From: Nocardia sp. CNY236
GTDB taxonomy: Bacteria; Actinomycetota; Actinomycetes; Mycobacteriales; Mycobacteriaceae
NCBI RefSeq assembly: GCF_000482385.1
Contig: NZ_AXVD01000001.1
Coordinates: forward strand, 1-64,000
Direction of reading: 5' to 3'
Length of the DNA: 64,000 nt
Position numbers and translations under genes: made by a program. Position 1 is the stretch's first letter, and each line of letters starts with the position of its first letter. The notes beneath the pieces are model-generated. The model did no database searches. It was not told the DNA's origin and was given only the letters and a program-made list of their open reading frames with translations. Shown in pieces: positions 16,343-25,614 of the stretch.

Positions 16343-18082
16343 GTGACCGATCAGCAGGTGGCGGAGCCACGAACGCAACGGTCGCCGGACACCGGCGCAG
16401 CCGAAGCACGGGCGGCGAGGGCGTATTACACCGCCCCCGCCGCACTCGCCCCGGATCTGCGTTCGGCAGACGCCCGAGATCGGCCCAGCCGCAACGATTC
16501 CTTGGCCGCTCAATTGTCCACGGTCATCGGCGGACCAGTTGGCAACCATGCCCTGATCGGGAGATCGCGGTTCTGGACGCCGATACGGGTCCTCCTGGCG
16601 TTCTCGGTCGTGTTTCTCGCGCTGGGTTGGTTCGGCAAAGCGGGCTGCATCCAGCAGACCACGAATGCCGACGGCGCCCTCACCCTCGATTGGAGCAACG
16701 GTCGCCAGTATGTGGCGCTGTGCTATTCGGACACCGTGCCGCTCTATGGCGCGGAACGGCTCGACGAGGGCGCTTTCCCGTACAAGAAACAGTGGACCCA
16801 GCCGACTCCGGACGGCGGCCAAGAGACACGGTATATGGAGTATCCCGTGCTCTCGGGTCTGTACCAGTACCTGGCGATGCGAATCGCCAAGAGCTGGGAC
16901 GCATCGGGGCTGCCCGGCGCACTACAAGTGGTCATCTACTTCAATGTCGTTGCGCTCGGCCTGAGCGTTGCCTGGCTGATCACCGTGTGGGCCTCGGCGT
17001 TGCTGGCAGGGCGCCGCGTCTGGGACGCAGCGCTGATCGCTTGCTCGCCCCTGGTGATCGTGCACGCGTTCACGAATTTCGACACACTCGCAACGGCATT
17101 CGCCGCCGCTGGGCTGCTCGCCTGGGCTCGGCGTCGGCCTGTCCTTGCCGGAGTTCTGCTCGGCCTCGGCGGCGCGGCAAAACTCTATCCTCTGCTGCTA
17201 CTGGGACCCATCATCGTGCTGTGCCTACGCGCCGAAGCACCCCCGGTGGGTCGCTACCACGGGCTACGAATGCGCGACATCGACTGCTGGTCGGCCGCGT
17301 CGACATGGGTGCGTGAGACACCCGCCCGCATCCGGTTCCGCAATGCCCGCCCGCTCGGCGCCGCGACCGTGAGCGTTGCCGCTGCGCTGACGACCTGGGT
17401 GGCGGTGAACCTGCCCATCGCAGTGCTGTATCCGCAGGGATGGCACGAGTTCTTCCGCCTCAATACCACCCGGCCTGCGGACCCGGACTCGCTCTACAAT
17501 GTGATCTCCTCGTTCACCGGCTGGTCCGGCTTCGATGGCGTGCTCGGCCACGGGCAATCACCGGTGATCTTGAACGCCATCTCACTGGCAGTGTTCGCCG
17601 CGGCGTGCGTGCTCATCGGCGGCATCGGCCTCACCGCACCGCGACGACCCCGCCTCGCCCAGTTGTGCTTTCTCGTAGTCGCGGTCTTCCTGCTCACGAA
17701 CAAGGTGTGGAGCCCACAGTATTCACTGTGGCTGGTACCGCTCGCGGTGCTCGCGCTGCCGCACCGTCGCCTGCTGCTGGCCTGGATGACGATCGACGCG
17801 CTGGTCTGGGTGCCACGGATGTTCTACTACCGTGAGTTGCAGGACAGCGGTCAAGGCCTACCCGAGCAATGGTTCACCGCCACGGTGATCCTGCGTGATC
17901 TGGCGGTGGTGGGGCTGTGCGCCCTGGTGGTGCGCCAGATCTATCGACCCGAGCACGACCTGGTGCGTCGCAACCACGTGGACGACCCGAGCGGCGGCAT
18001 CATCGATCATCTGCCGGATCGAACGCCTGCCTGGCTGCCGCCGCTCGTGCGGCCACGCAGAGTGGACGTGCGCAGAACATGA
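16343..18082 (+). CDS. GT87-like membrane mannosyltransferase, copy 1
   Basis: A 579-residue polytopic membrane protein of the GT-C/DUF2029 (GT87) family, which uses polyprenyl-phosphate-mannose as donor. About ten membrane segments are visible from FWTPIRVLLAFSVVFLALGW onward. Typical features are AEP/GAA-type loop KLYPLLLLGPIIVL and VWSPQYSLWLVPLAVLALPHR near the end. The GTG start lies 11 bp after ponA, so they are probably co-transcribed; the order matches Rv0050-Rv0051. It likely modifies cell-envelope glycans; the acceptor is unknown. A paralogue lies at 31477-32865. Confidence 0.85.
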   Translation: MTDQQVAEPRTQRSPDTGAAEARAARAYYTAPAALAPDLRSADARDRPSRNDSLAAQLSTVIGGPVGNHALIGRSRFWTPIRVLLAFSVVFLALGWFGKAGCIQQTTNADGALTLDWSNGRQYVALCYSDTVPLYGAERLDEGAFPYKKQWTQPTPDGGQETRYMEYPVLSGLYQYLAMRIAKSWDASGLPGALQVVIYFNVVALGLSVAWLITVWASALLAGRRVWDAALIACSPLVIVHAFTNFDTLATAFAAAGLLAWARRRPVLAGVLLGLGGAAKLYPLLLLGPIIVLCLRAEAPPVGRYHGLRMRDIDCWSAASTWVRETPARIRFRNARPLGAATVSVAAALTTWVAVNLPIAVLYPQGWHEFFRLNTTRPADPDSLYNVISSFTGWSGFDGVLGHGQSPVILNAISLAVFAAACVLIGGIGLTAPRRPRLAQLCFLVVAVFLLTNKVWSPQYSLWLVPLAVLALPHRRLLLAWMTIDALVWVPRMFYYRELQDSGQGLPEQWFTATVILRDLAVVGLCALVVRQIYRPEHDLVRRNHVDDPSGGIIDHLPDRTPAWLPPLVRPRRVDVRRT

Positions 18083-18118
18083 GCCGAACAGCGGAGTCTG
18101 CCTGCTGTTCGCCGCCGA

Positions 18119-19528
18119 TCAACCGTTGCCGAGGAATCGGCCCAGTTGCGGGACTGCCTCACCGGGATGCTTGGCCTGGAAACCCTCGCCGAGCGCCTGC
18201 AGCTTCCAGGCGCCGCCCACCCGATAGATCTTCGACATCGCCATCGCGGTGAACGGCATACCACCGGCCAATGTGTAGCGGGCCAATTCGCCATTGTTGG
18301 CGCCATCGACCAAGCGGCAGAACGCATTCTGCACCTGTTCGAAGGTGTGCCCCTTGTAGGAGGTCACGATGAACAGCAACGTGGTCACCTGCGGGGGAAC
18401 CCGGGTCAGGTCGACCAGAATCACCTCGTCGTCTCCCTCACCCTCGCCGGTGAGGTTGTCGCCCTGGTGGCGAATGGAACCGTCTTTCGAGGTCAGTTGG
18501 CCGTAGTAGGCGAAATCCACTGGATTCGCCTCGGCGAACATGATGACCGATGCATCGAGGTCGATGTCGACCGTACGACTGCCGAAGAAGCCACGATTGG
18601 CCACCGGGTCCCACCCCAGGCCCATTTTGACGAAGGTCAGGGCGGACCCTTCTTTCTGGAGCGTCACTCGCTGGCCCTTGCTCAGGCTGACCGGGCGGTC
18701 CTTGCTCAGGCTGACCTCGGCCGCGGGCTGCTGCCCGGGTGAGGGCTGACCAGGTGTCGCCTGGCCTGGTCCAGGTGGCGGCGCGAAACCCTGGGCAGGC
18801 GGAGGCGGCGCGAAACCCTGGGCAGGCGGAGGCGGCGCAAAGCCCTGGGCAGGCGGAGGCGGCGCAAAGCCCTGGGCAGGCGGAGGCGGCGCAAAGCCCT
18901 GGGCGGGCGGAGGCGGCGCGAAACCCTGGGCAGGCGGAGGCGGTGGATAGCCCGCGCCGGGAGGCGCGTATTGCGGCGCCTGCTGCTGCGGCGGGGAGGT
19001 CGGTTGCGCCGCCGATGCCGGGGTGTCGTCGACAGTGACCCCATGATCGGTGACCAGCGCAGCGAAACCACCCGCATAGCCCTGACCCACCGCACGCACC
19101 TTCCATGCACCTTGGCGCCGGTACAGTTCCAGTGCAATGACGATGGACTCGGTATCCAGTCCGTCGATCCGGTACTGGTACAGCTGATTACCCGCCGCGT
19201 CCGACACCAGCGCGGTCGGGGACGGGAACCGACCGAAAGAGCTGGTCGAATCATCCAACGTGATCACTGCACGGATCTGGTCGATTTCGGCGGGCACTGC
19301 AGGCAACGACACCGCCAGCACCGCGGGCTGTCCGGCCGGGGCGGGTTGTAGACTCACACCGGGTCCGGATGGCTGGTTGAAGAACACGAAGTCCGCATCG
19401 GAACGGACCTTGCCCCGCTCGGTGACCAATAGCGCCGACAGATCCGCCGGTGCCGTGAGCTGGACGGAAATCACCACGTCGTTGGCGGCCAGCGGACCGT
19501 TCTGGCCTTTGGCAAGTGTTGCGGACAA
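18119..19528 (-). CDS. Two-domain TerD protein with proline-rich linker
   Basis: A 469-residue protein with two TerD domains. The first (residues about 1-170) has the TerD fold signals RSDADFVFFNQPSGPGVSL and GAWKVRAVGQGYAGGFAAL but lacks the acidic GDNLTGEGEGDDE loop. A linker follows with about six copies of the nonapeptide PPPPAQGFA (18780-18945). The second domain (about 285-469) opens VSLSKGQRVTLQKEG and has both calcium-binding segments, DIDLDASVIMF and GDNLTGEGEGDDE. TTG start with AAGGG upstream. Divergent from the AIM24 genes. TerD proteins are linked to tellurite and other stress resistance; the tethered pair suggests a bivalent calcium-responsive scaffold. Confidence 0.85.
   Translation of the reverse strand: MSATLAKGQNGPLAANDVVISVQLTAPADLSALLVTERGKVRSDADFVFFNQPSGPGVSLQPAPAGQPAVLAVSLPAVPAEIDQIRAVITLDDSTSSFGRFPSPTALVSDAAGNQLYQYRIDGLDTESIVIALELYRRQGAWKVRAVGQGYAGGFAALVTDHGVTVDDTPASAAQPTSPPQQQAPQYAPPGAGYPPPPPAQGFAPPPPAQGFAPPPPAQGFAPPPPAQGFAPPPPAQGFAPPPPAQGFAPPPGPGQATPGQPSPGQQPAAEVSLSKDRPVSLSKGQRVTLQKEGSALTFVKMGLGWDPVANRGFFGSRTVDIDLDASVIMFAEANPVDFAYYGQLTSKDGSIRHQGDNLTGEGEGDDEVILVDLTRVPPQVTTLLFIVTSYKGHTFEQVQNAFCRLVDGANNGELARYTLAGGMPFTAMAMSKIYRVGGAWKLQALGEGFQAKHPGEAVPQLGRFLGNG
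18780..18945 (-). repeat. 27-bp in-frame repeat encoding PPPPAQGFA
   Basis: Six near-identical 27-bp units inside the two-domain TerD gene give a Pro-rich flexible linker. Units differ by single synonymous changes, so the array has probably expanded recently and may vary in copy number between strains. Confidence 0.85.
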
Positions 19529-19706
19529 GTTCGGACCCTTCGCTTGTCGGTGCGTTCACCTGACACTCTACGAGAAATGCACTGCGCACGGCTTGCACCG
19601 AGCAACCGCGACACACCGACACCCACGCGCGGATCGGCTAGGGTGGCCGGACACCTTCGGAACATGCGATCCCCTCACGTCCGTCGAACCGGTAGGCACA
19701 TACCCC

Positions 19707-20330
19707 ATGGCGCAATTGTTCGAGCAATCCAAGAAAGTGGTCGAGGCTCGTCTATCCGGAACCAGCCTGCGCGCACTCGCGGGCTCGATGATCGCCTACG
19801 AAGGGGACGTGCAGTTCAAAGCAGCTGGGTTCGGCGCGGGCGACGGCGTTCTGGCTGGACTGAAACGGCGGGCTACCGGGGAGAAGCTGTCGCTGATGGA
19901 GTGCTCCGGACATGGTCGGGTCTTCTTCGCCGTCGACGGCCAGCATGTCACGGTGATCGACATCGACGATCGAACACTGCAGGTGGAGTCGCGCCAACTA
20001 CTCGCCATTGCCGGAAATCTGCGCACCGACGTGCGTTTCGCCGGTTTGCGCGGTGCATCCACCGGTCAGGGGCTGTTCACCACGACCGTCTCCGGGCACG
20101 GTCGAGTCGCGTTGCTCTCCGCGGGTGGACCGCTCATCCATCTGGCAGTTTCCCCGCAGTGTCCCCTGGTGGTCGACCCGGACGCATTCGTCGCCGCACA
20201 AGGGGATCTGCGCCAATCGTTCGTCACCGATGTCTCGTGGCGCACTGTCGTCGGCCAGGGCGCGGAGGAGGCGTTCTCCCTGCGCTGGGAAGGTCAGGGT
20301 GTGGTGTCGATTCAGCCGGCGGAACGGTAG
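19707..20330 (+). CDS. AIM24/TIGR00266-family protein, copy 1
   Basis: A 207-residue beta-rich AIM24 domain protein: LRALAGSMIAYEGDVQFKAAG near the start, GHGRVFFAVDGQHVTVIDI, and VDPDAFVAAQGDLRQSFVTDVSWRTVVGQGAEEAFSLRWEGQGVVSIQ at the end. These proteins are frequent partners of TerD in ter operons, where they have been proposed to form membrane-associated complexes. First of three consecutive AIM24 genes, 6 bp before the second. ATG 19707 was chosen because it opens the family's conserved N-terminus. Confidence 0.85.
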   Translation: MAQLFEQSKKVVEARLSGTSLRALAGSMIAYEGDVQFKAAGFGAGDGVLAGLKRRATGEKLSLMECSGHGRVFFAVDGQHVTVIDIDDRTLQVESRQLLAIAGNLRTDVRFAGLRGASTGQGLFTTTVSGHGRVALLSAGGPLIHLAVSPQCPLVVDPDAFVAAQGDLRQSFVTDVSWRTVVGQGAEEAFSLRWEGQGVVSIQPAER

Positions 20331-20336
20331 GACCCG

Positions 20337-21026
20337 ATGTTCGAGGCAGTCAACGACAAGGTCGTCACCATAGACGTCGGAGCGGCTGGCGGCGTCGTGG
20401 CCCGCGCGGGCGCCATGTTGTTCTACACCGGCGACGTTTCCTTTGCACCACACGAGATTCCGGGCGCCCCGACGGGCGCCACGAGCGGACTGCTGCGACA
20501 AGCCGGGCGCGCGATGGCAGGAGAGTACGAGCGCACCATGCTCGCGCATGGTAGCGGGCAGGTGCACTACGGGTTCGCCGGATTGGACGTGCACGTGGTG
20601 CACATGGAACCCGAAGCCACACTGCGTGTAGAGGCGTCGCGTCTGCTGGCGCGCACCGCAGGATTGCAGAGTGCGGTGACCTCGGTGACGAGTTCACCGG
20701 CCCGAGGCGGCGGACTGATGGGCACACTGCGCGGAGCCGCCTCCGGTGCATTGACCGGCCAGGGTATGTTCACCACCCAATTGTCGGGCTCGGGCGCGGC
20801 GGTGCTGCTCGGCCACGGGGGATTTCTGGAGCTTCCGGTCGGCGGACCGAACCCGGTCGTGGTGGACCCACAAGCCTTCGTCGCTGCCTACGGCGACGTA
20901 CGGACCGAAGTGAAGGCCGCGCTGAGCTGGCGAGATGCCGTCGGCCGCGGGTCCGGCGAGGCATTGCAGTTGCACTGTGTCGGACAAGGTGTCGTCTATG
21001 TCCAGGCCTCCGAAGAGAAGTTGTGA
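20337..21026 (+). CDS. AIM24/TIGR00266-family protein, copy 2
   Basis: A 229-residue AIM24 paralogue. It has VVARAGAMLFYTGDVSF, GLLRQAGRAMAGEYERTMLAHGSGQVHYGFAG, a Gly-rich loop (GGGLMGTLRGAASGALTGQGMFTTQLSG) and VDPQAFVAAYGDVRTEV. Its stop overlaps the GTG of the third copy (GTGA, 21023-21026). Three different AIM24 proteins in a row suggest a heteromeric assembly rather than redundancy. Confidence 0.85.
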   Translation: MFEAVNDKVVTIDVGAAGGVVARAGAMLFYTGDVSFAPHEIPGAPTGATSGLLRQAGRAMAGEYERTMLAHGSGQVHYGFAGLDVHVVHMEPEATLRVEASRLLARTAGLQSAVTSVTSSPARGGGLMGTLRGAASGALTGQGMFTTQLSGSGAAVLLGHGGFLELPVGGPNPVVVDPQAFVAAYGDVRTEVKAALSWRDAVGRGSGEALQLHCVGQGVVYVQASEEKL

Positions 21027-21793
21027 ACATGTCCCAGATCATCGACCCCAACACTTTCGGCTCCAGCGACCACGTCCCGGGAAACAGCTACGCTTACTGT
21101 GTCGACCTGAACAAGCCCTGGTTCATGCGCAAAGGCGCGATGATCGCCTACTACGGCGACATGAGCTTCCGAACACTCACCCACGGGTTGCACGACAGCC
21201 TGCTGCACATGGTGTCACAGCAATTCTCCGCGCCGCTGTTCACCGGTGACTATGTCGTCGCGGAGGGCAGCGGCATGCTGATCATCGGCGACCGCGGTTA
21301 CGAGGTCAATTCCTTCGAACTCGAAGACAACGGAAACCTCACCATCCGCGCGGCGAACCTGCTGGCCTTCGAGCCGGAACTGTCGCTGAATCAGTCGATC
21401 GTGCCCGGGTTCCTCACTCTGATCGGGACCGGTACATTCCTCGCCTCGTCCAACGGGCCGGTCATGTTCGCCGAGCCTCCCCTGCGGGTCGATCCGGAAT
21501 CGTTGGTCGGCTGGGCGGACTGTCCGTCGCCGAGCCATCACTACGATCACAGGTGGATCTCCGGGTTCCTGGCCGCGGGCGCGGCGCAGATGGGGGTCGG
21601 CTCGGGTGAAGAACGTCAGTTCGACTTCACCGGCAAAGGAACCGTATTGATTCAGTCGAGCGAGAAGATTCTCGACGACTCGGTGCTGGTGCGGACCATC
21701 GAGGCCCAGGTCCACAGCGGCATGACCACCGGCGGCCTCCAACGATTGCAGGAGGCGATTGCGCAGCAGTTGGGCGCGCAACAAAACCAGTGA
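21023..21793 (+). CDS. AIM24/TIGR00266-family protein, copy 3
   Basis: A 256-residue AIM24 paralogue, the most diverged of the three. Visible features are WFMRKGAMIAYYGDMSF, SGMLIIGDRGYEVNSFELEDNG, and a C-terminal helix (TTGGLQRLQEAIAQQLGAQQNQ) that the other two copies lack. GTG 21023 overlaps the preceding stop; an ATG two codons later (21029) is an alternative. Translationally coupled to copy 2. Confidence 0.85.
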   Translation: MNMSQIIDPNTFGSSDHVPGNSYAYCVDLNKPWFMRKGAMIAYYGDMSFRTLTHGLHDSLLHMVSQQFSAPLFTGDYVVAEGSGMLIIGDRGYEVNSFELEDNGNLTIRAANLLAFEPELSLNQSIVPGFLTLIGTGTFLASSNGPVMFAEPPLRVDPESLVGWADCPSPSHHYDHRWISGFLAAGAAQMGVGSGEERQFDFTGKGTVLIQSSEKILDDSVLVRTIEAQVHSGMTTGGLQRLQEAIAQQLGAQQNQ

Positions 21794-21951
21794 CAGCAGT
21801 ACTCGACGAGGAGGTGGCGAAGATCGCCTGGCATGCGGATCGATGTGGACTGTCTTCCTTACCCGCCGCGGCGCCGAATCGGCGCGCCCGGGCACGTGTA
21901 ATCACTCGTATGGGGGATTCGGGCCGCGCTGCCGATGGATACCCTGCCCGT

Positions 21952-23451
21952 GTGCTACATGTCCTCCGATCCCGATTCCTTCGCCTACCGCTGTTGGCGG
22001 CGGCGCTGGCCGTGGCGGCGGCGCCCGTCCAGGCGGCGCCGATCGACCAGGGTCCTGCTGGGCCCGACGTTCCGCAGTTCATCGGTACACCTGCGACCGC
22101 CAACCCGATCACGGGTGTTCCGCCGATCCCGCAGCACCCGTATCTGGCTCCGAACGGTAACTCGGGCATTCACGGCGACGGGTGGATGAGCGACACCTAC
22201 ACCCGCCCCGGCCCGCTCGGACACTCACCGCAAACCAACTCGCTGCGGTTGCTCAGCGAGTGTGCGTCGATCGCGTTCGACAGCGCCGGCCGTATCGTCG
22301 CCACCTGCCCCGGGCTCAATCCAGGCCTGTATCTGATCGACCCGGAAACCATGACGGTCCTCGGCAAACACGAGCTGGAGGGCCTGAACGCGATCGACCT
22401 GATCAAGCCCGGTGCGTTGACCGACTTCGGCGGCGGTGCGTACTTCTACCTCGACAACGAGGATCGCGCAGTGATCGGCACCAACACCGGCCATATCCAG
22501 GTGTTCGCGCAGACCCCCGCCGCCGACGGATTCGTGCTCGAGCGCGACTACGATCTGAGCGGCGTGCTGCAGCCGGGGGAGGCGTTGAACTCCGCGCTGC
22601 CGGACTCCAACGGCCTCATCTGGTTCGTCGGTAGGACCAATGGCCTGATAGGCACCCTGAATCCCGAAACCGGTGCGGTGCAGGTCACCCGACTCGGCGC
22701 CGGCTCGGAAAACCAGATCGAGAACTCGTTCGCGGTCGGCGTGGAAGGCGACGTCTACATCGCCACCAACCGGCAGTTGGTCCGGTTCGATGCCGGTCCC
22801 GAGGGTGAGCCGCAGATCACGTGGCAAGCCACCTACGCCAACAGCGGCCAGCACAAGCCCGGCCAGGTGGATGACGGCACCGGCACCACACCCACCATCC
22901 TGCCCAACGGCTATGTCGCCATCACCGACAATGCCGACCCGATGAACGTCGTCGTCTACCGCACTGCACCCGATGCCGCCGAGCGGCAGGTGTGCTCGGT
23001 GCCGGTGTTCGAGCCCGGCCGCAGCGGCACCGAGAATTCGCTGATCGGCGCGGGACGCTCGCTCATCGTGGAAAACAACTACGGCTACGCCAACCCCGCT
23101 TCGACGACACTGGGCCAGACCACCACGCCGGGCTTCGCTCGCGTCGATATCGACGACGACGGCAACGGATGCCATCTGGTGTGGACCAACACGGTGGAGG
23201 CCGGACCGACCGTGGTGCCGAAACTGTCGTTGGCGACCGGATTGATCTACACCTACACCAAGGGCACCCAGATCAGTGACCCCTGGTACTGGACCGCCCT
23301 CGATTTCCGCACCGGCGAGATGGTGTGGAAGCAGCTGTCCGGCACCGGCTTCGGCTTCAACAACAACTACGCGGGCATCGCCCTCGGCCCCGACGGAACG
23401 GCCTACCTCGGCGCGACCGGCGGGTTGATATCGCTGCGTGACGGCAGCTGA
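21952..23451 (+). CDS. Secreted beta-propeller-like protein
   Basis: About 499 residues. A Sec signal peptide (VLHVLRSRFLRLPLLAAALAVAAAPVQAAP) is followed by repeated beta-blade-like segments with Asp/Gly turns (SIAFDSAGRIVATCPGLNPGLYLIDPETMTVLGKHEL, GLIWFVGRTNGLIGTLNPETGAVQVTRL, GEPQITWQATY). This pattern suggests a PQQ/YVTN-like propeller. The cysteines are few and may pair. GTG 21952 was chosen as the signal peptide start; ATG 21910 is possible. It lies between the AIM24 genes and the convergent HAD gene, but being exported it may not belong to the ter pathway. Substrate unknown. Confidence 0.75.
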   Translation: MLHVLRSRFLRLPLLAAALAVAAAPVQAAPIDQGPAGPDVPQFIGTPATANPITGVPPIPQHPYLAPNGNSGIHGDGWMSDTYTRPGPLGHSPQTNSLRLLSECASIAFDSAGRIVATCPGLNPGLYLIDPETMTVLGKHELEGLNAIDLIKPGALTDFGGGAYFYLDNEDRAVIGTNTGHIQVFAQTPAADGFVLERDYDLSGVLQPGEALNSALPDSNGLIWFVGRTNGLIGTLNPETGAVQVTRLGAGSENQIENSFAVGVEGDVYIATNRQLVRFDAGPEGEPQITWQATYANSGQHKPGQVDDGTGTTPTILPNGYVAITDNADPMNVVVYRTAPDAAERQVCSVPVFEPGRSGTENSLIGAGRSLIVENNYGYANPASTTLGQTTTPGFARVDIDDDGNGCHLVWTNTVEAGPTVVPKLSLATGLIYTYTKGTQISDPWYWTALDFRTGEMVWKQLSGTGFGFNNNYAGIALGPDGTAYLGATGGLISLRDGS

Positions 23452-23479
23452 GCGGAGGACACCGGGCATACGGTGAACT

Positions 23480-23520
23480 GCCAGCGCGCCGACGGTCCGA
23501 CGTCGGTGCGCTGGCGTTTT
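23480..23520 (+). terminator. Rho-independent terminator
   Basis: GCCAGCGCGCCGAC (23480-23493) pairs with GTCGGTGCGCTGGC (23502-23515) with one mismatch and an 8-nt loop, followed by GTTTT. It ends the beta-propeller transcript. Confidence 0.85.
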
Positions 23521-23531
23521 CATTACTGCGT

Positions 23532-23637
23532 GTTGGCTCGTCACTGCCGTTGGCTCGTCACTGCCGTTGGCTCGTCACTGCCGTTGGCTCGTCACTGCCG
23601 TTGGCTCGTCACTGCCGTTGGCTCGTCACTGCCGTTG
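23532..23637. repeat. 17-bp minisatellite, six copies plus a partial
   Basis: GTTGGCTCGTCACTGCC repeats exactly at 23532, 23549, 23566, 23583, 23600 and 23617, with a 4-bp partial at 23634. It fills the gap between two convergent genes and ends 2 bp before the HAD stop codon. Perfect identity suggests recent slippage. Confidence 0.92.
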
Positions 23638-23638
23638 A

Positions 23639-24478
23639 CTACTGCGCCGCCGCTGCGTGGAACCAGTCGAGGATTTCTTCGCCCGCGAGGATGCCGGCGG
23701 CACGGGTGACCGTGACAGTGGGGTGTCTCCAGGCAAGGTGTTCGAGTTCGCCGTGACGCGGGCGGATGGCGGAATCGGCGGCACACAGCATCTCGGCGTC
23801 GAGAGCACCATCGCCTGCAGCCAGTGTTCGTGCCTGCGCGCCGAGTTCACCGCTGCTGCGCAGACGCGCACGGACCTCCGCGACGGCTCGACTCTTACAG
23901 ACCGCGTCCGGCATGGTGTAGATCTTGCGTCCCTGCTGGGACGCCGACCAGCCACGGGACCGACACCACGCGTCCCATTCGACAAGAAATCCTTCCGGAA
24001 CGGACTGCGGCTCCACTACCAGGTAGCAGAACAAATGGTCGGCCGTCCGGAATTTCTTCACCCACGAGTCGTCGATGCGGGCACGCAGTCGCCTGCTCAC
24101 TTCCGCCAGCGTGGCGCCGCCGACGCGCACTGCTGCGTCGATTGCGATGCGCCACCTGGAGTCGGGAACTCCGTCGACCAGGATGTTTCCCCCGTTGCTG
24201 GTGATAGCGTAGCGCCACGGCGCACCGGGCAGTCGAATGCGGCCGAACTGTTGGATCGTGCGGGTGGTCGTGGGAACGATCGCCGCCTGTTCGGCCAGGG
24301 CACGCATCCGCTGCGCCGCGGTGGTCGTCATGAACGACAAGGGCGCCCCATCGAGGTTCTCGACACAGACTGTCGATACCGACTCGCTACCAGCAGCGTC
24401 GTGCGAATAGATCATGGTCCGGTCCAGATCGGTCGCGATCAGGGCGTGTCTTCGTCGCACCGTCCGAAGCGAATTCAC
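23639..24478 (-). CDS. HAD-superfamily phosphatase of the ter operon
   Basis: A 279-residue HAD hydrolase with a Cof-type cap. Motif I is ALIATDLDRTMIYS with nucleophile D17 and D19. A TSNGGN segment and AGDGALDAEML (motif IV) follow. GTG start at 24478 overlaps the StiP stop by four bases (GTGA), so it is the last gene of the coupled minus-strand operon. In ter systems a HAD phosphatase accompanies PRTases and a lyase and is proposed to act on a phosphorylated nucleoside-like intermediate. Confidence 0.85.
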   Translation of the reverse strand: MNSLRTVRRRHALIATDLDRTMIYSHDAAGSESVSTVCVENLDGAPLSFMTTTAAQRMRALAEQAAIVPTTTRTIQQFGRIRLPGAPWRYAITSNGGNILVDGVPDSRWRIAIDAAVRVGGATLAEVSRRLRARIDDSWVKKFRTADHLFCYLVVEPQSVPEGFLVEWDAWCRSRGWSASQQGRKIYTMPDAVCKSRAVAEVRARLRSSGELGAQARTLAAGDGALDAEMLCAADSAIRPRHGELEHLAWRHPTVTVTRAAGILAGEEILDWFHAAAAQ

Positions 24479-25614
24479 CGGTGCACGTCCTTGATCAGGC
24501 CCATACACGAGTAGGCCAGGTCGCCGACGACCTCCAGCGGAACTCCTCGCGCAGCGGCAAGCATGCGGATATGGGCGTGCTCGGGTGCGTCGGCCTCGCG
24601 CAGCAGCACCCGCCACGGCACCCGCCGCAGCAGCACGCGAGTGGTCTCCCCGACTCCGGGTTTCACGAAGTTGACGCTGCTGATGCCGTACTGGCGCCGT
24701 ACTTCCTCCACCGACGCCCACCCGGTCCACGTCGGCGTACGATCACTCGCCCGAACTGCCGCGACCTGGGCGTCGACCCGTTCGCGCACCGCGCCGAACG
24801 CCTCGCTCACGGTGTCGAGAAAGTGCTTGGACACATCGTCGTCGGCCAGCTCACGATAGAACTTGGCCCCGTGGAAGTCCTCGATGCCGATCAACGCCTC
24901 GTTCAGCACAGTGCGCGAAATCAAACCGGATACGGTCGAATTGAGACAGGCCGAGGCGATCAGGAAGTCGTCTCGTGTTCCATAGGTTCGCACGCAGTGC
25001 CCTGGATCGGCCAGCACCGCCAAATCGCTGTCGAATCGTGGACCACCCGCTGCGCGATAGTCGTCCAACGCTGCGGCCAACTCCCGGGCTATCGCGCCCT
25101 TGCCGGTCCATCCGTCCACGAAAACGATGGTGTCCGGATCGTGGTGTTGGGCCAGGTATTCCAGAGCAACCCCGTCGATGCCACGATCTCGCACGATGGA
25201 CACCGCATAGTGCGGCACCATGAGGCTCGGTCGCCGCGCCTGCAGCCAGCGGCGCATCAGGATGCCGATCGGCGTGCCCGCCCGCGCGAGCGATACCAGG
25301 ACGATGTCCTCGCCCCGTTCGGCGACGACGAGTTCCGACACCGTCGCCACCGCGAGCGCAAGACGCTCGGCGCTGGCCACGAGCACGTCGTCGAACAACG
25401 CCCGGTACGACGCGTCGGGCTGGTACTCGATCGGCAGGGACTCCGCATAGTGCGCGGCACCGGCCTGGATCTTCCGCTCCCGCTCGGCGACGTCGGCTTC
25501 GAGCGCGACGTCCGACAGGTTCTTCAACAGCCAGGAAACGTCGTCGGCTGCATACGATCCGAACTCCGGACCGTGCAACGGCGCCGGTAGCACCCGCACT
25601 GTCGCACCCGTCAC
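24475..25614 (-). CDS. StiP-like protein with C-terminal PELOTA-type domain
   Basis: A 379-residue protein resembling the StiP family of ter operons (PRTase_1/DUF2983-like): GSYAADDVSWLLKNLSDVALEADVAERERKIQAG at the start, EDIVLVSLARAGTPIGILMRRWLQ, and IVFVDGWTGKGAIARELAAAL, which resembles a PRPP-binding loop (VDGWTGKG). The C-terminal part (VNFVKPGVGETTRVLLRRVPWRVL onward) looks like the PELOTA RNA-binding-like domain. It is called a cysteine protease in some databases, but I see mainly PRTase-like signals. GTG 25614 overlaps the PRTase-TRSP stop (GTGA). The HAD gene follows with the same overlap. Confidence 0.8.
   Translation of the reverse strand: MTGATVRVLPAPLHGPEFGSYAADDVSWLLKNLSDVALEADVAERERKIQAGAAHYAESLPIEYQPDASYRALFDDVLVASAERLALAVATVSELVVAERGEDIVLVSLARAGTPIGILMRRWLQARRPSLMVPHYAVSIVRDRGIDGVALEYLAQHHDPDTIVFVDGWTGKGAIARELAAALDDYRAAGGPRFDSDLAVLADPGHCVRTYGTRDDFLIASACLNSTVSGLISRTVLNEALIGIEDFHGAKFYRELADDDVSKHFLDTVSEAFGAVRERVDAQVAAVRASDRTPTWTGWASVEEVRRQYGISSVNFVKPGVGETTRVLLRRVPWRVLLREADAPEHAHIRMLAAARGVPLEVVGDLAYSCMGLIKDVHR

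Noticed and set aside
23532-23637. Repeat array considered as a CRISPR
   Set aside because: Units are head-to-tail with no spacers, and no cas genes occur in the window. The same applies to 7003-7093 and 60298-60422.
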